Below, piece by piece: positions 1-5,986 of a DNA stretch of 45,788 nt. Numbering within the stretch: position 1 is the first letter of the stretch; each line of letters begins with the position of its first letter. A model generated the notes under the pieces. It had not been told where the DNA came from. It saw only the letters and a list, made by a program, of their open reading frames with translations, and made no database searches. Source of the stretch: an uncultured Phocaeicola sp. Lineage in GTDB: Bacteria > Bacteroidota > Bacteroidia > Bacteroidales > Bacteroidaceae. Where the stretch lies: assembly GCA_944320605.1 (NCBI GenBank), contig CALUIE010000013.1, positions 1 through 45,788 on the forward strand, read 5' to 3'. A program made the position numbers and the translations under genes.

Positions 1-1
1 A

Positions 2-97
2 AACGCGCATTACATCTGGTACTGGTTTACAGGTATTGGTGCCATTTCGGCTATTGCGCTTATAATTTATGCTAAGGCTACAAAGAGTGGAAAATGA
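2..97 (+). CDS. C-terminal end of a membrane transporter (MFS-like), partial
   Basis: Only the last 31 residues are in the window; the gene enters from the left edge in frame 2 and stops with TGA at 95-97. The residues form one hydrophobic helix with aromatic residues at its start (WYWFTGIGAISAIALIIY), followed by a short basic tail (AKATKSGK). This is what the last transmembrane segment and cytoplasmic tail of a 12-14 helix permease look like. A major-facilitator or peptide-transporter (POT) protein is my best guess, but the fragment is too short to name a substrate. A TGAAC repeat array begins seven bases after the stop codon and a hairpin lies further downstream. Confidence 0.5.
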   Translation, partial: NAHYIWYWFTGIGAISAIALIIYAKATKSGK

Positions 98-103
98 TAT
101 TCT

Positions 104-147
104 GTTCAGTGAACGGCTGCTGAACGGGCAGTGAACATCTTTTGAAA
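104..147 (+). repeat. 11-bp-phased TGAAC array (4 units) opening with a GTTCA-G-TGAAC dyad
   Basis: TGAAC starts at 110, 121 and 132, and a one-base variant TGAAA at 143, so the step is exactly 11 bp each time. The six-base spacers differ (GGCTGC, GGGCAG, ATCTTT), so this is not a simple tandem duplication. The first unit is the right arm of an 11-bp palindrome, GTTCAGTGAAC, at 104-114. The array starts just after the stop of the transporter fragment and ends 5 bp before the hairpin at 152. Confidence 0.75.
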
Positions 148-151
148 AGGA

Positions 152-198
152 GAAGACGCATAATGAATGGGTTCTGAGGTCATTCGTTTTGCGTCTTC
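152..198 (+). terminator. Hairpin, probable transcription terminator
   Basis: GAAGACGCA at 152-160 pairs with TGCGTCTTC at 190-198, and AATGA (162-166) with TCATT (180-184) can extend the fold inward. The right arm runs into a T-rich stretch (TTCTTATTAT). It lies downstream of the transporter gene and would end its transcript. The segment ACGCATAATGA (156-166) recurs exactly in the hairpin at 5727-5771, which also lies beside a TGAAC array. Confidence 0.6.
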
Positions 199-214
199 TT
201 ATTATGTGTAAAGG

Positions 215-309
215 TTTGCAATGTTCTTGCAAAGGTTTTGCAAAGCTTTTTTAATCCTTTCTCTAATAGTTTTTAAACGGTATTTAAATGATGTTTAATA
301 AGTGTTTAA
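215..309. repeat. 11-bp-phased TTNNAA-type array, about nine units
   Basis: Cores start at 216, 227 and 238 (TTGCAA), 249 and 271 (TTTTAA), 282 (ATTTAA), 293 and 304 (GTTTAA); the unit expected at 260 is degenerate. The step is exactly 11 bp through about 95 bp, while the spacers vary. The core is nearly palindromic (TT..AA), so strand cannot be assigned. Together with the array at 104-147 and the hairpin between, it fills the otherwise empty stretch 98-313. Confidence 0.7.
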
Positions 310-358
310 TGTTGTATCTATTCTATTCTTTTATGAATACAGAAAGTACAAACATGCA

Positions 359-398
359 TAAAAAAAGCCAACAATCTCCCAATTACAAGACTGTTGAC
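359..398 (-). terminator. Rho-independent terminator of the minus-strand lipoprotein genes
   Basis: Read on the minus strand, GTCAACAGTCT (398-388) pairs with AGATTGTTGGC (377-367), an 11-bp stem with two G-U pairs and a 10-base loop. It is followed at once by a run of seven T (366-360). It sits 28 bp after the stop codon at 426 and would end the minus-strand run of genes that finishes there. Confidence 0.75.
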
Positions 399-425
399 CT
401 TTATTATAGTTATAGAAAGTCTTTC

Positions 426-1070
426 TTATTTAATATTATTTTTGGCTTTATAATCTTTTATAAGTTCTTTGGCTGTTTCTTGGGCAGATTTATCTAATGT
501 GTATGTATAGTCATCATCTTCGAAAGTTCCATTTTTCTTTACTTTTTCTTTAATGTTGATTAATATAAGTTTTTCTACTTTCTCTGCAAATGAAATATTA
601 TCTTTTATAAGAGCTTCTTTTAATATTGATAATAGGCAACCATTTAGAGGAGTAGCACATGCCATATATTGATCATTGTCAAAATCGCTCCCCTTTGTTT
701 GTCTTTCTCCATAATTGAATACTCCTAATTTCCCACTTACATCATTAAAACATAACATAAATAGTTTTTCGGCATCAGAATTTTGGACATCCATTAGATA
801 TGAAGCTTCTGCTTTGAGAACTTGTATGGATTTAGGAATGTATTCGTCATTAAGACTGATTCTTTCATAACCACGATTTACAAGATTGGTATATATATTT
901 TCAAGCATTCTGTTACATGCTTCAAAATCATTTGCTATTATAGCTTCTCTGATTGTTGTAGGCTTATTATTACTCTCACTGGTATCATCATCTTTACAGC
1001 TATTGAAACATTCTTGCATCAAACCTATAAAAAGTAGTATTGCAAGTGCATATAAAATAATTTTTTTCAT
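426..1070 (-). CDS. Putative surface/periplasmic lipoprotein, unknown function
   Basis: 214 residues. The N-terminus has a short basic start, a hydrophobic stretch (residues 4-18) and a cysteine at about 25 in the context NSCKDDD. The acidic residues after the cysteine resemble the lipoprotein export signal used by Bacteroidetes for surface display, but the lipobox is not canonical, and an earlier cysteine (QEC) is an alternative. The rest is a mostly helical soluble domain with no motif that I recognise. It is the last gene of a minus-strand run, 32 bp after the 330-aa lipoprotein gene, and is followed by a good terminator at 359-398. Confidence 0.6.
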   Translation of the reverse strand: MKKIILYALAILLFIGLMQECFNSCKDDDTSESNNKPTTIREAIIANDFEACNRMLENIYTNLVNRGYERISLNDEYIPKSIQVLKAEASYLMDVQNSDAEKLFMLCFNDVSGKLGVFNYGERQTKGSDFDNDQYMACATPLNGCLLSILKEALIKDNISFAEKVEKLILINIKEKVKKNGTFEDDDYTYTLDKSAQETAKELIKDYKAKNNIK

Positions 1071-1102
1071 TGTTATTATTAAAAATAGATTATGTTTATG
1101 AA

Positions 1103-2095
1103 TTACATACCTGTTATTACTAAATGAACATCTGCAAGTCCTTGTGACATGTTATTTACTTTTACACCAAGTTTTTTACGCATAGTTCGTGCAAAGTCAC
1201 GCCCCCATTGATATGCAGAATGCTGAGTTCCATCATCATTAAGTGTAGCTATACGAACATTTGTATATGAAAGCTCATATTTAGTGTTAGTGTTAAGTCT
1301 ATATGAACCTTTTACCGTATGTGTATCCATATAGTCATCTATCCAGTTGGCATAGATGTCACCTTCTATACTTTCGTCTTGTAAGTTAATATTAGATGAA
1401 TTTTCTACAGTAATACGAACTGAAATTTCACGACCTTTAGTAAGTACATCTGAAAAATACCTTTGCAATTCATTAGAGATGGATGGGATTTCTCTTTTTA
1501 TTGACTGAGCAAAATCATCTCCGTTAATTGATGATGTTTTAGTACTGATAACCTTATTTGTGTATGCATCCATAAAGGTTAGTGTATAGTCTAATGACTT
1601 CTTGAATGTCTTGTGATTAAGAGTTGTTTTATAGTCAAATTCAACAATAATATCAGGCTTAGCAGTGTTCAAAAGAAGAGTTTTTGCATCCTTTGCAAGC
1701 TGGTCAGCTTCATCTGTTGCAGAACGATTACTTAGCTGTTTTAGGGTTTGTTCAAGGTCATTGAGCGGATATCCCATTTGGTTAAATTCGTTTTGAATAG
1801 CTGAAGTATAAGCTTTATTTGAAGAACTGTTAATCAAGTAGGACTGGTAATTACGTTCAATACCATTGGCTGTTTCTTTTAATGAATTGAAATCTTTAAG
1901 AACTCTATCACTCGGTAATACCATAATTTGAGGTAAAGCCTGGTCAATAGCATTGACATTTTCTTCCATATAAGCTGCTGAATTGTCAGACGCTCCTGCT
2001 GTTATGGAATTATTACTTGTTTTACTACCTCCTCCGCATGATGTAATTACTAAGGAACAAATTGAAAGTAACACAAAAATTGTTTTTTTTCTCAT
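1103..2095 (-). CDS. Lipoprotein resembling the DUF6175 family
   Basis: 330 residues with a clear lipoprotein signal (hydrophobic core ending ITSC, lipid-modified Cys at about 20, followed by Gly-Gly-Gly-Ser). A segment around residues 54-65 reads QIMVLPSDRVLK and is followed by a helical region with GYPLNDLEQTLKQL. This IMV-PSD plus G-PL-DLE pattern is what I associate with DUF6175 proteins of Bacteroidales; that match is from memory, not a search. The C-terminal third (..YQWGRDFARTMRKKLG..) may be a second small domain. It lies 28 bp after the 386-aa lipoprotein gene and 32 bp before the 214-aa one, so the three are probably co-transcribed. Function unknown. Confidence 0.65.
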   Translation of the reverse strand: MRKKTIFVLLSICSLVITSCGGGSKTSNNSITAGASDNSAAYMEENVNAIDQALPQIMVLPSDRVLKDFNSLKETANGIERNYQSYLINSSSNKAYTSAIQNEFNQMGYPLNDLEQTLKQLSNRSATDEADQLAKDAKTLLLNTAKPDIIVEFDYKTTLNHKTFKKSLDYTLTFMDAYTNKVISTKTSSINGDDFAQSIKREIPSISNELQRYFSDVLTKGREISVRITVENSSNINLQDESIEGDIYANWIDDYMDTHTVKGSYRLNTNTKYELSYTNVRIATLNDDGTQHSAYQWGRDFARTMRKKLGVKVNNMSQGLADVHLVITGM

Positions 2096-2123
2096 ATTCT
2101 TTATTTTAGTTATTAATTATTTC

Positions 2124-3284
2124 TTAATTCTCGTTTGCTGCGTCAGGATTATAATTTACACTTACCTTGTCACCTAAACCGTAGCATAGCTTGTACCATA
2201 GCATTCTGAATGGTGAGTTTTGAGCATCTTCTAAAGCTATTCTTCTACGCATTTCAGATGAAGACATCTGTTTAGAAGATTTGGCTGCAAGTTCCATTTT
2301 CTTCATTTCCAATTCACGAGCTGCCATCTTATCTTGTTCTTGAGTTATATTTAAATTTTTGGAATAATTATCATAAATGCTTTGTGCTTCTTTGTATTGT
2401 GGAGAGTTTGATGGAATCATAGCCAAATAAGCTCCTATTTCAGGGTTATAACTTCCTGTTGATGCACTTATAGCTGCTTTCAGGTTTGCCAAAGTTTGTG
2501 TACTGTGTTTCTCTAACATCTTTGTTCCTACGTTTTCTAATTGTGACTGTGCATATTTGAATGTTTCTGTTGCTTCCTGTGGAACAGAGCGAAGTATTGC
2601 ATAGGCTTCATCATACTTTCCTGTTGAAATATACCCGTTTACTTGCGATTTTATTTCATCAGTATGAGTATTGTAGTAATCTATTATTTTCTTAATTGAT
2701 TGATTAAGCATATTTTGTATAGTGCTATTGTCTTTGAAATCTCTTGCTGCATTTATTGCGGCCTGTTTTTCATTGTCACCTACACCTACTAAATTAACAG
2801 TAGTTGTACCAAAAACAGCATCGCTAAGTACATTACCTACATATAATGTAACATTGTAAGTTATCATTGTTTTTTGAGGTGCTGTGCCTGTTAGCTTTTT
2901 ATCAGCTCCGGTGATACCTGCAGCAAATACAAATGAGGGGTCTCCTCCCATACCACTAATACCATTGCGTGAAGCTACTGATAGCATTCTCATAGCGAGT
3001 TCTTCACTCATTTGCTTTGAAACAAAGTTCTCTTGGTCAGGATTTGGAGTCATAATGGTTAGTTTAATACCGTTTCCAATGATTGTTGCTGTATCTATTA
3101 CTGATAGTGAAGCTCGTTTTGCTTCAATAGCTGCCTTACGTTCGGCATCAGTCATTGTTGATTCTTCTTGTTGTGGATTGAATTTTTTTCCACTTGTTTT
3201 GCTTGAGTTACTATTATTGCATGATTCCAATGAGAGTATTGACATCAAGCAAAAAGCCAGTAAAATTAATTTCTGTTTCTTCAT
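2124..3284 (-). CDS. Lipoprotein with helical C-terminal region, unknown function
   Basis: 386 residues. The signal ends LSLESC, placing the lipidated Cys at about residue 22, followed by a Ser/Asn/Lys-rich linker. Residues of roughly 60-210 look like an alpha/beta domain (a YNVTLYVGN strand region and DNEKQAAINAARDF helix). The rest is rich in long amphipathic helices, some with short-repeat character (SGKYDEAYAILRSVP), and a charged Met/Lys/Glu helix near 310-340. The name of the family is not clear to me; a periplasmic assembly or envelope-stress role would be guesswork. It heads the three-lipoprotein run, 68 bp after the stop of the 51-aa gene, and shows no strong promoter of its own. Confidence 0.6.
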   Translation of the reverse strand: MKKQKLILLAFCLMSILSLESCNNSNSSKTSGKKFNPQQEESTMTDAERKAAIEAKRASLSVIDTATIIGNGIKLTIMTPNPDQENFVSKQMSEELAMRMLSVASRNGISGMGGDPSFVFAAGITGADKKLTGTAPQKTMITYNVTLYVGNVLSDAVFGTTTVNLVGVGDNEKQAAINAARDFKDNSTIQNMLNQSIKKIIDYYNTHTDEIKSQVNGYISTGKYDEAYAILRSVPQEATETFKYAQSQLENVGTKMLEKHSTQTLANLKAAISASTGSYNPEIGAYLAMIPSNSPQYKEAQSIYDNYSKNLNITQEQDKMAARELEMKKMELAAKSSKQMSSSEMRRRIALEDAQNSPFRMLWYKLCYGLGDKVSVNYNPDAANEN

Positions 3285-3352
3285 TATTCTTTTATTTAAA
3301 TAATTTAAAGTATTGTATTTATGCTATCATGTTGTAATGATGTATATATAAA

Positions 3353-3508
3353 TCATTTCTTAAATATAGACTTTAGTATAGTGCCTCCAATTTTTCTTTC
3401 CAAACCTTGTTTGGTAGTTGGTACTCCTGTTTTTCTTGCTACTTTCTGCTTAATTGCAGTAATTCCTATTGCTCTTTTGAGTGAAAACGATACTCCCGGT
3501 ATTTTCAT
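3353..3508 (-). CDS. Small basic protein, 51 aa, last gene of the GIY-YIG cassette
   Basis: A short reading frame opens with ATG at 3508 and closes with TGA at 3355-3353. The start lies two bases after the stop codon of the GIY-YIG gene, the same tight spacing seen between other genes of this cassette, which is the main reason to believe it. The protein begins MKIPGVSFSLKRAIG and continues with a strongly basic region containing RKTGVPTTKQGLERKIG; I count about 13 Lys/Arg and very few acids. There is no signal peptide or clear membrane segment. Nucleic-acid binding is plausible from composition alone. I do not recognise a family. The opposite strand is also open here for 76 codons, but that reading lacks a plausible context. 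Confidence 0.6.
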   Translation of the reverse strand: MKIPGVSFSLKRAIGITAIKQKVARKTGVPTTKQGLERKIGGTILKSIFKK

Positions 3509-3510
3509 AG

Positions 3511-4053
3511 CTATTTGTTATATTTTTTTCTTAAACATTTTACGCAACTAATAATTTCTTTGGGCGCGGATCTGTTATTAGATATGTTCAGTGGGTAATA
3601 ATATGAACAGGAAGACAGCTCTTGCTTTTCTATATCTATTGCATCTTGATGTGTTTCAGTATAATCCCATTCCCAATAACAATTCTCTTCTATAAATTTG
3701 TTTAATATATTCTCACTCTTAGTCATATCTGTATTAAGAAATGAAGATAACGTCTGTCTCAAAGTTGATAGAAAGCCTGACTTGACAGATGAAGTAGTAT
3801 GATGCTGACAGGTGTGCCATTTAATTCTCCCTTTCAAGTCTTTACTTATTCCAAAATATAGAGCAAAATATAATTTCTTGTTTATTTCTCTTTTCTGAAT
3901 CATGTTTCTGTTTATATTGGGTAACTGATTTAGAATAATCATTGCCCCATCTTCCTGAAACCACCAGCGATATATCCCCGGTAAAGCTTTTATCGTATTA
4001 TTCTTGTTAAGAAAATTACTGCGAATGTTTTTTATTGAATCAATATTTTCCAT
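3511..4053 (-). CDS. GIY-YIG superfamily nuclease-like protein
   Basis: 180 residues. The GIY strand is GIY at residues 26-28 and the YIG-like strand is YFGIS at 66-70, followed by the conserved Arg (R76 in LKGRIKWH) and His80. Near the C-terminus, IEKQEL (141-146) supplies the candidate metal-binding Glu, and PLNISNN (154-160) a conserved Asn. That order of elements matches GIY-YIG endonucleases, which cut DNA or RNA with one metal ion; a stand-alone domain of this size is found in restriction and repair enzymes. The gene starts 2 bp after the stop of the DUF6884-like gene and is followed 2 bp later by the 51-aa gene. The substrate is unknown. The flanking modifying-enzyme candidates would fit a nucleic-acid-targeting system, but that is inference. 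Confidence 0.7.
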   Translation of the reverse strand: MENIDSIKNIRSNFLNKNNTIKALPGIYRWWFQEDGAMIILNQLPNINRNMIQKREINKKLYFALYFGISKDLKGRIKWHTCQHHTTSSVKSGFLSTLRQTLSSFLNTDMTKSENILNKFIEENCYWEWDYTETHQDAIDIEKQELSSCSYYYPLNISNNRSAPKEIISCVKCLRKKYNK

Positions 4054-4055
4054 AA

Positions 4056-4496
4056 TTACTTTTGTTTTAGTTTTTCAGTTAAGAAATTAAGAATGAATCC
4101 TATACCTTTAAGTCCATTATAAGGTAGTTCGTAATTTTTTATTCCATTATTACCTAAAAGGTATTTATAATAGGTTTTGCCTGCTAATAACATGAATTCA
4201 TCATCTTCTAAGTTGCATCCTTCTTTTTCCAGTTGTGACAGAACATTATCAGCCCATTCTTTTTGCTTACTTGCTGGATATTTTAATAATGTTTCATTGT
4301 AGTATCCTATTGACTTTCCGGGTGAAAGTAATCCATATTTAGCCGAAAGAATATATATTTTGTCTGGATTCAATTTATTTGCATAACTCCATGCTTTCTT
4401 GAATAAAGTACTTATATATAAATCTTTGGCAGGCAAGGTTTCACCTTCATTTATTTGCTTCTTTTTTGAAACGCAAGATATGAGAATGATTTTCAT
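4056..4496 (-). CDS. DUF6884-like protein
   Basis: 146 residues without signal or membrane segment. Two motifs define it: an N-terminal strand with ISCVSKKK (residues 6-13, with Cys8) and KIYILSAKYGLLSPG (46-60). The Cys-x-x-Lys-Lys strand plus ILSAKYGLL is the pattern I associate with DUF6884. I also see a resemblance to the DUF5591-type domain found beside tRNA-guanine transglycosylase folds, which would suggest a base- or nucleotide-handling role, but this is a weak inference. The gene lies between GNAT (9-bp gap) and GIY-YIG (2-bp gap) genes on the same strand. The active site is not established from sequence; Cys8 and Lys53 are candidates by conservation pattern. Confidence 0.65.
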   Translation of the reverse strand: MKIILISCVSKKKQINEGETLPAKDLYISTLFKKAWSYANKLNPDKIYILSAKYGLLSPGKSIGYYNETLLKYPASKQKEWADNVLSQLEKEGCNLEDDEFMLLAGKTYYKYLLGNNGIKNYELPYNGLKGIGFILNFLTEKLKQK

Positions 4497-4505
4497 CGTT
4501 TATAT

Positions 4506-5039
4506 TTAAATTCTTGTTTGACTATTTATGCGTTTGTATATTTTATTAAGATTCATTCTTCTTTTGTTTATCCAAAAGTAGAAGAATTTTTCATCCTCCT
4601 TAAATTTGACGAATCCTAGACTTTTAATATAATTAAAAGCTTTTGTGTTATCTTTTAAACACGATGTTCTAAGTTTAATATTTTGATTTAGAATAGAATC
4701 TATCATTTTAAATATACCTCTATAATATAGAATAGATAGTTTAGTTGAAGTGTTCCATCCCCCTCCATGGATTGATAAAACCCTACAGCTATAACTTTCA
4801 AGATATATGTATATAAATCCTATTATATTATTGTTGAAGTTATCAATTAAAATATAACATTCTATAATATCTTTATAATCTGAAAGAAACTGATTCCATT
4901 CCTTATCCGATGAAATATCTGTTATAATTTTAGACCATTCATTAGATGGGAATTTACTACATAAATTAATTTCTTTTGTGTAAAGTTCCCATCTTATGAG
5001 TTTGTCCGATAAATGTTCTAATTTTACATCTAAATACAT
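4506..5039 (-). CDS. GNAT-family N-acetyltransferase-like protein
   Basis: 177 residues. The central strand IIGFIYIYLE (about 71-80), the following HGGGW loop and helix, and the C-terminal pattern CLKDNTKAFNYIKSLGF followed by a strand (FFYFWINKRR) match the Gcn5-related acetyltransferase fold, where the Asn/Ala-x-x-x-Y-x-x-x-GF element lies near acetyl-CoA. The usual Q/R-x-x-G-x-G/A loop is not evident, so cofactor binding may be atypical. The acceptor substrate is unknown. The gene starts 2 bp after the 65-aa gene and precedes the DUF6884-like gene by 9 bp, so it belongs to the same cassette. The coding region is clearly AT-rich compared with prmA to its right. Confidence 0.65.
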   Translation of the reverse strand: MYLDVKLEHLSDKLIRWELYTKEINLCSKFPSNEWSKIITDISSDKEWNQFLSDYKDIIECYILIDNFNNNIIGFIYIYLESYSCRVLSIHGGGWNTSTKLSILYYRGIFKMIDSILNQNIKLRTSCLKDNTKAFNYIKSLGFVKFKEDEKFFYFWINKRRMNLNKIYKRINSQTRI

Positions 5040-5041
5040 AT

Positions 5042-5239
5042 TTATTTATTAGGTAGAGATCTCCTTAAAGCCTTTAACTCTTTAATTCTTGCTTTTTGGT
5101 TAGCGATTTGAGTCTTTAGATTTAAAACATTATCACCTTTTTTCTTTGTAGCTAAGAAACCTTGATATATTCCTAATTGTCTTTCTGCACCTGCAATCAT
5201 TTTATCGCATTCTGCTTTTGTTTTTGGATTTGTTCCCAT
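5042..5239 (-). CDS. Small helical protein, 65 aa, first gene of the cassette
   Basis: Starts MGTNPKTKAECDKMIAGAER and is predicted to be almost entirely helical, with a heptad-like pattern in the second half (LKTQIANQKARIKELKALRRSL), that is, a short coiled coil with a basic C-terminus. No signal or membrane segment. It could be a dimerising nucleic-acid-binding or regulatory protein, but no family is assigned. It is the promoter-proximal gene of the five-gene minus-strand cassette (5239 to 3353), with a 2-bp gap to the GNAT gene. Upstream, 75 bp separate it from the U-tract of the structured RNA candidate at 5314-5602, so that element could be its leader or an independent RNA. Confidence 0.6.
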   Translation of the reverse strand: MGTNPKTKAECDKMIAGAERQLGIYQGFLATKKKGDNVLNLKTQIANQKARIKELKALRRSLPNK

Positions 5240-5313
5240 AATAATAAAATTTTTAATTTAGCTTACTCTTTTATGGATTTTCGGCAACCTCCGTGAGTCT
5301 CAAGTATTAATTT

Positions 5314-5602
5314 AAAAAAAAGCGTGGAGTTTGCTTTGTTATCGCAACTCGGTATCGCCAAACACCTTACAGAAATGAACAAAGACAATTAACCCACGCC
5401 TGAATGTAGTATAGACCGATATGGAGATACCATACCGGGTACATATACAAACAGAAAATGAGCGTAATATTGTCCTTTATCCTTCTGTTTTAGAAATTGG
5501 CGATTTCAGTTGCAGGATAAAAGCAAAAAACGCATTCTTTACGTCCAACCATTTCTCCGGTCGAACATTGCAAATATAACGTTTTTTGTTAATATTACGC
5601 TC
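5314..5602 (-). ncRNA. Candidate structured RNA (family not assigned) ending in a U8 terminator
   Basis: On the minus strand this gene-free stretch can form several helices. GAGCGTAATATT (5602-5591 read as minus) pairs over 12 bp with 5460-5471; CGTTTTTTG (5580-5588) pairs with CAAAAAACG (5524-5532); TTTATCCT (5476-5483) pairs with AGGATAAA (5514-5521). These nest as a three-way junction. CCGATATGG/CCATACCGG (5416-5424/5430-5438) forms a hairpin. The 3' end is GCGTGG/CCACGC (5322-5327/5394-5399) with inner CTTTGTT/AACAAAG (5334-5340/5378-5384), followed on the minus strand by eight U (5321-5314). Candidate minus promoters TATTTTTG (5627-5620) or TATATTTG (5578-5571) lie upstream; the second would exclude the outer arm. 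It may be a free sRNA or the leader of the cassette ending at 3353. I see no tmRNA or RNase P signature. Confidence 0.5.
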
Positions 5603-5641
5603 TGTAGATATTTTTTTTTCAAAAATATGATTAATTCTTAT

Positions 5642-5665
5642 GTCCGGTTTAGTCCAAATTAGTCC
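5642..5665. repeat. Three GTCC repeats at 10-bp spacing
   Basis: GTCC occurs at 5642, 5652 and 5662, with the last two in the context TTAGTCCA. The period is 10 bp, in contrast to the 11-bp arrays beside it. It lies between the candidate minus-strand promoter of the RNA and the TGAAC array at 5683. Could be a short operator; could be chance. Confidence 0.35.
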
Positions 5666-5682
5666 ATTTATTTATTTATTAG

Positions 5683-5720
5683 TGAACGCTTACTGAACGC
5701 CCAGTGAACATGTGCCGAAC
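5683..5720 (+). repeat. 11-bp-phased TGAAC array (4 units)
   Basis: TGAAC starts at 5683, 5694 and 5705, and CGAAC at 5716, again with an exact 11-bp step and differing spacers (GCTTAC, GCCCAG, ATGTGC). It ends 6 bp before the perfect 14-bp hairpin at 5727. It is in opposite orientation to the array at 5939-5976. Confidence 0.75.
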
Positions 5721-5726
5721 AATGAA

Positions 5727-5771
5727 AAAACGCATAATGATTGAGGAGGGAATACTTTCATTATGCGTTTT
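5727..5771. terminator. Perfect 14-bp stem hairpin, bidirectional terminator candidate
   Basis: AAAACGCATAATGA (5727-5740) pairs perfectly with TCATTATGCGTTTT (5758-5771) around a 17-base loop. The A-rich left foot and T-rich right foot suit termination on either strand; prmA transcripts arriving from the right would meet it. It shares the 11-mer ACGCATAATGA with the hairpin at 152-198, which also has a TGAAC array on its left and a TTTAA-type array on its right. Confidence 0.65.
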
Positions 5772-5808
5772 CTGATATTACAAATTGTCTTAAAAAAGTT
5801 TTTTAATA

Positions 5809-5890
5809 TTCTAATGGTCTTCGAATGACATTCTAACGCTATTCGACACTATTTAAACGCTATTTAAGCAGTATTTAAATGCTATTTAAA
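5809..5890. repeat. 11-bp-phased TTCTAA/TTCGAA/TTTAA array, eight units
   Basis: Cores begin at 5809 (TTCTAA), 5820 (TTCGAA), 5831 (TTCTAA), 5842 (TTCGAC), then TTTAA at 5852, 5863, 5874 and 5885. All steps are 11 bp except one 10-bp step between 5842 and 5852. The last four share GCTATTTAA-like context. It lies between the hairpin at 5727 and the GTTCA array at 5939. Confidence 0.7.
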
Positions 5891-5938
5891 TAACATAAGA
5901 AGAACCTCTATTTCTTATAAAGTATCAGTCCGGGGAAT

Positions 5939-5976
5939 GTTCACCGAGCGTTCATTTCCCGTTCACTGACCGTTCG
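5939..5976 (-). repeat. 11-bp-phased GTTCA array (4 units) just after the prmA stop
   Basis: GTTCA starts at 5939, 5950 and 5961, and GTTCG at 5972; exact 11-bp steps. On the prmA coding strand these read as CGAAC then TGAAC three times, starting about 10 bases after the prmA stop codon at 5989-5987. It mirrors the array at 5683-5720, so the two bracket the hairpin and the TTTAA-type array. Confidence 0.75.
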
Positions 5977-5986
5977 GTAGAAATTA

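Noticed and set aside
215..309. CRISPR array or iteron replication origin
   Set aside because: Period is 11 bp with 5-6 bp cores and there are no 20-40 bp repeats, cas genes or replication initiator nearby.
3321..3551. 76-codon plus-strand frame opposite the GIY-YIG end
   Set aside because: It is antisense to two genes that are tightly packed on minus; its composition reads like the shadow of the 51-aa minus-strand gene.
5314..5602. tmRNA or RNase P RNA
   Set aside because: No tRNA-like ends or tag frame, and no RNase P conserved segments were seen; kept as an unassigned RNA.
5240..5986. Insertion sequence or integrase remnant
   Set aside because: No transposase-like frame, target duplication or terminal inverted repeats bounding a coding segment; the inverted repeats present are nested like RNA helices or phased arrays.
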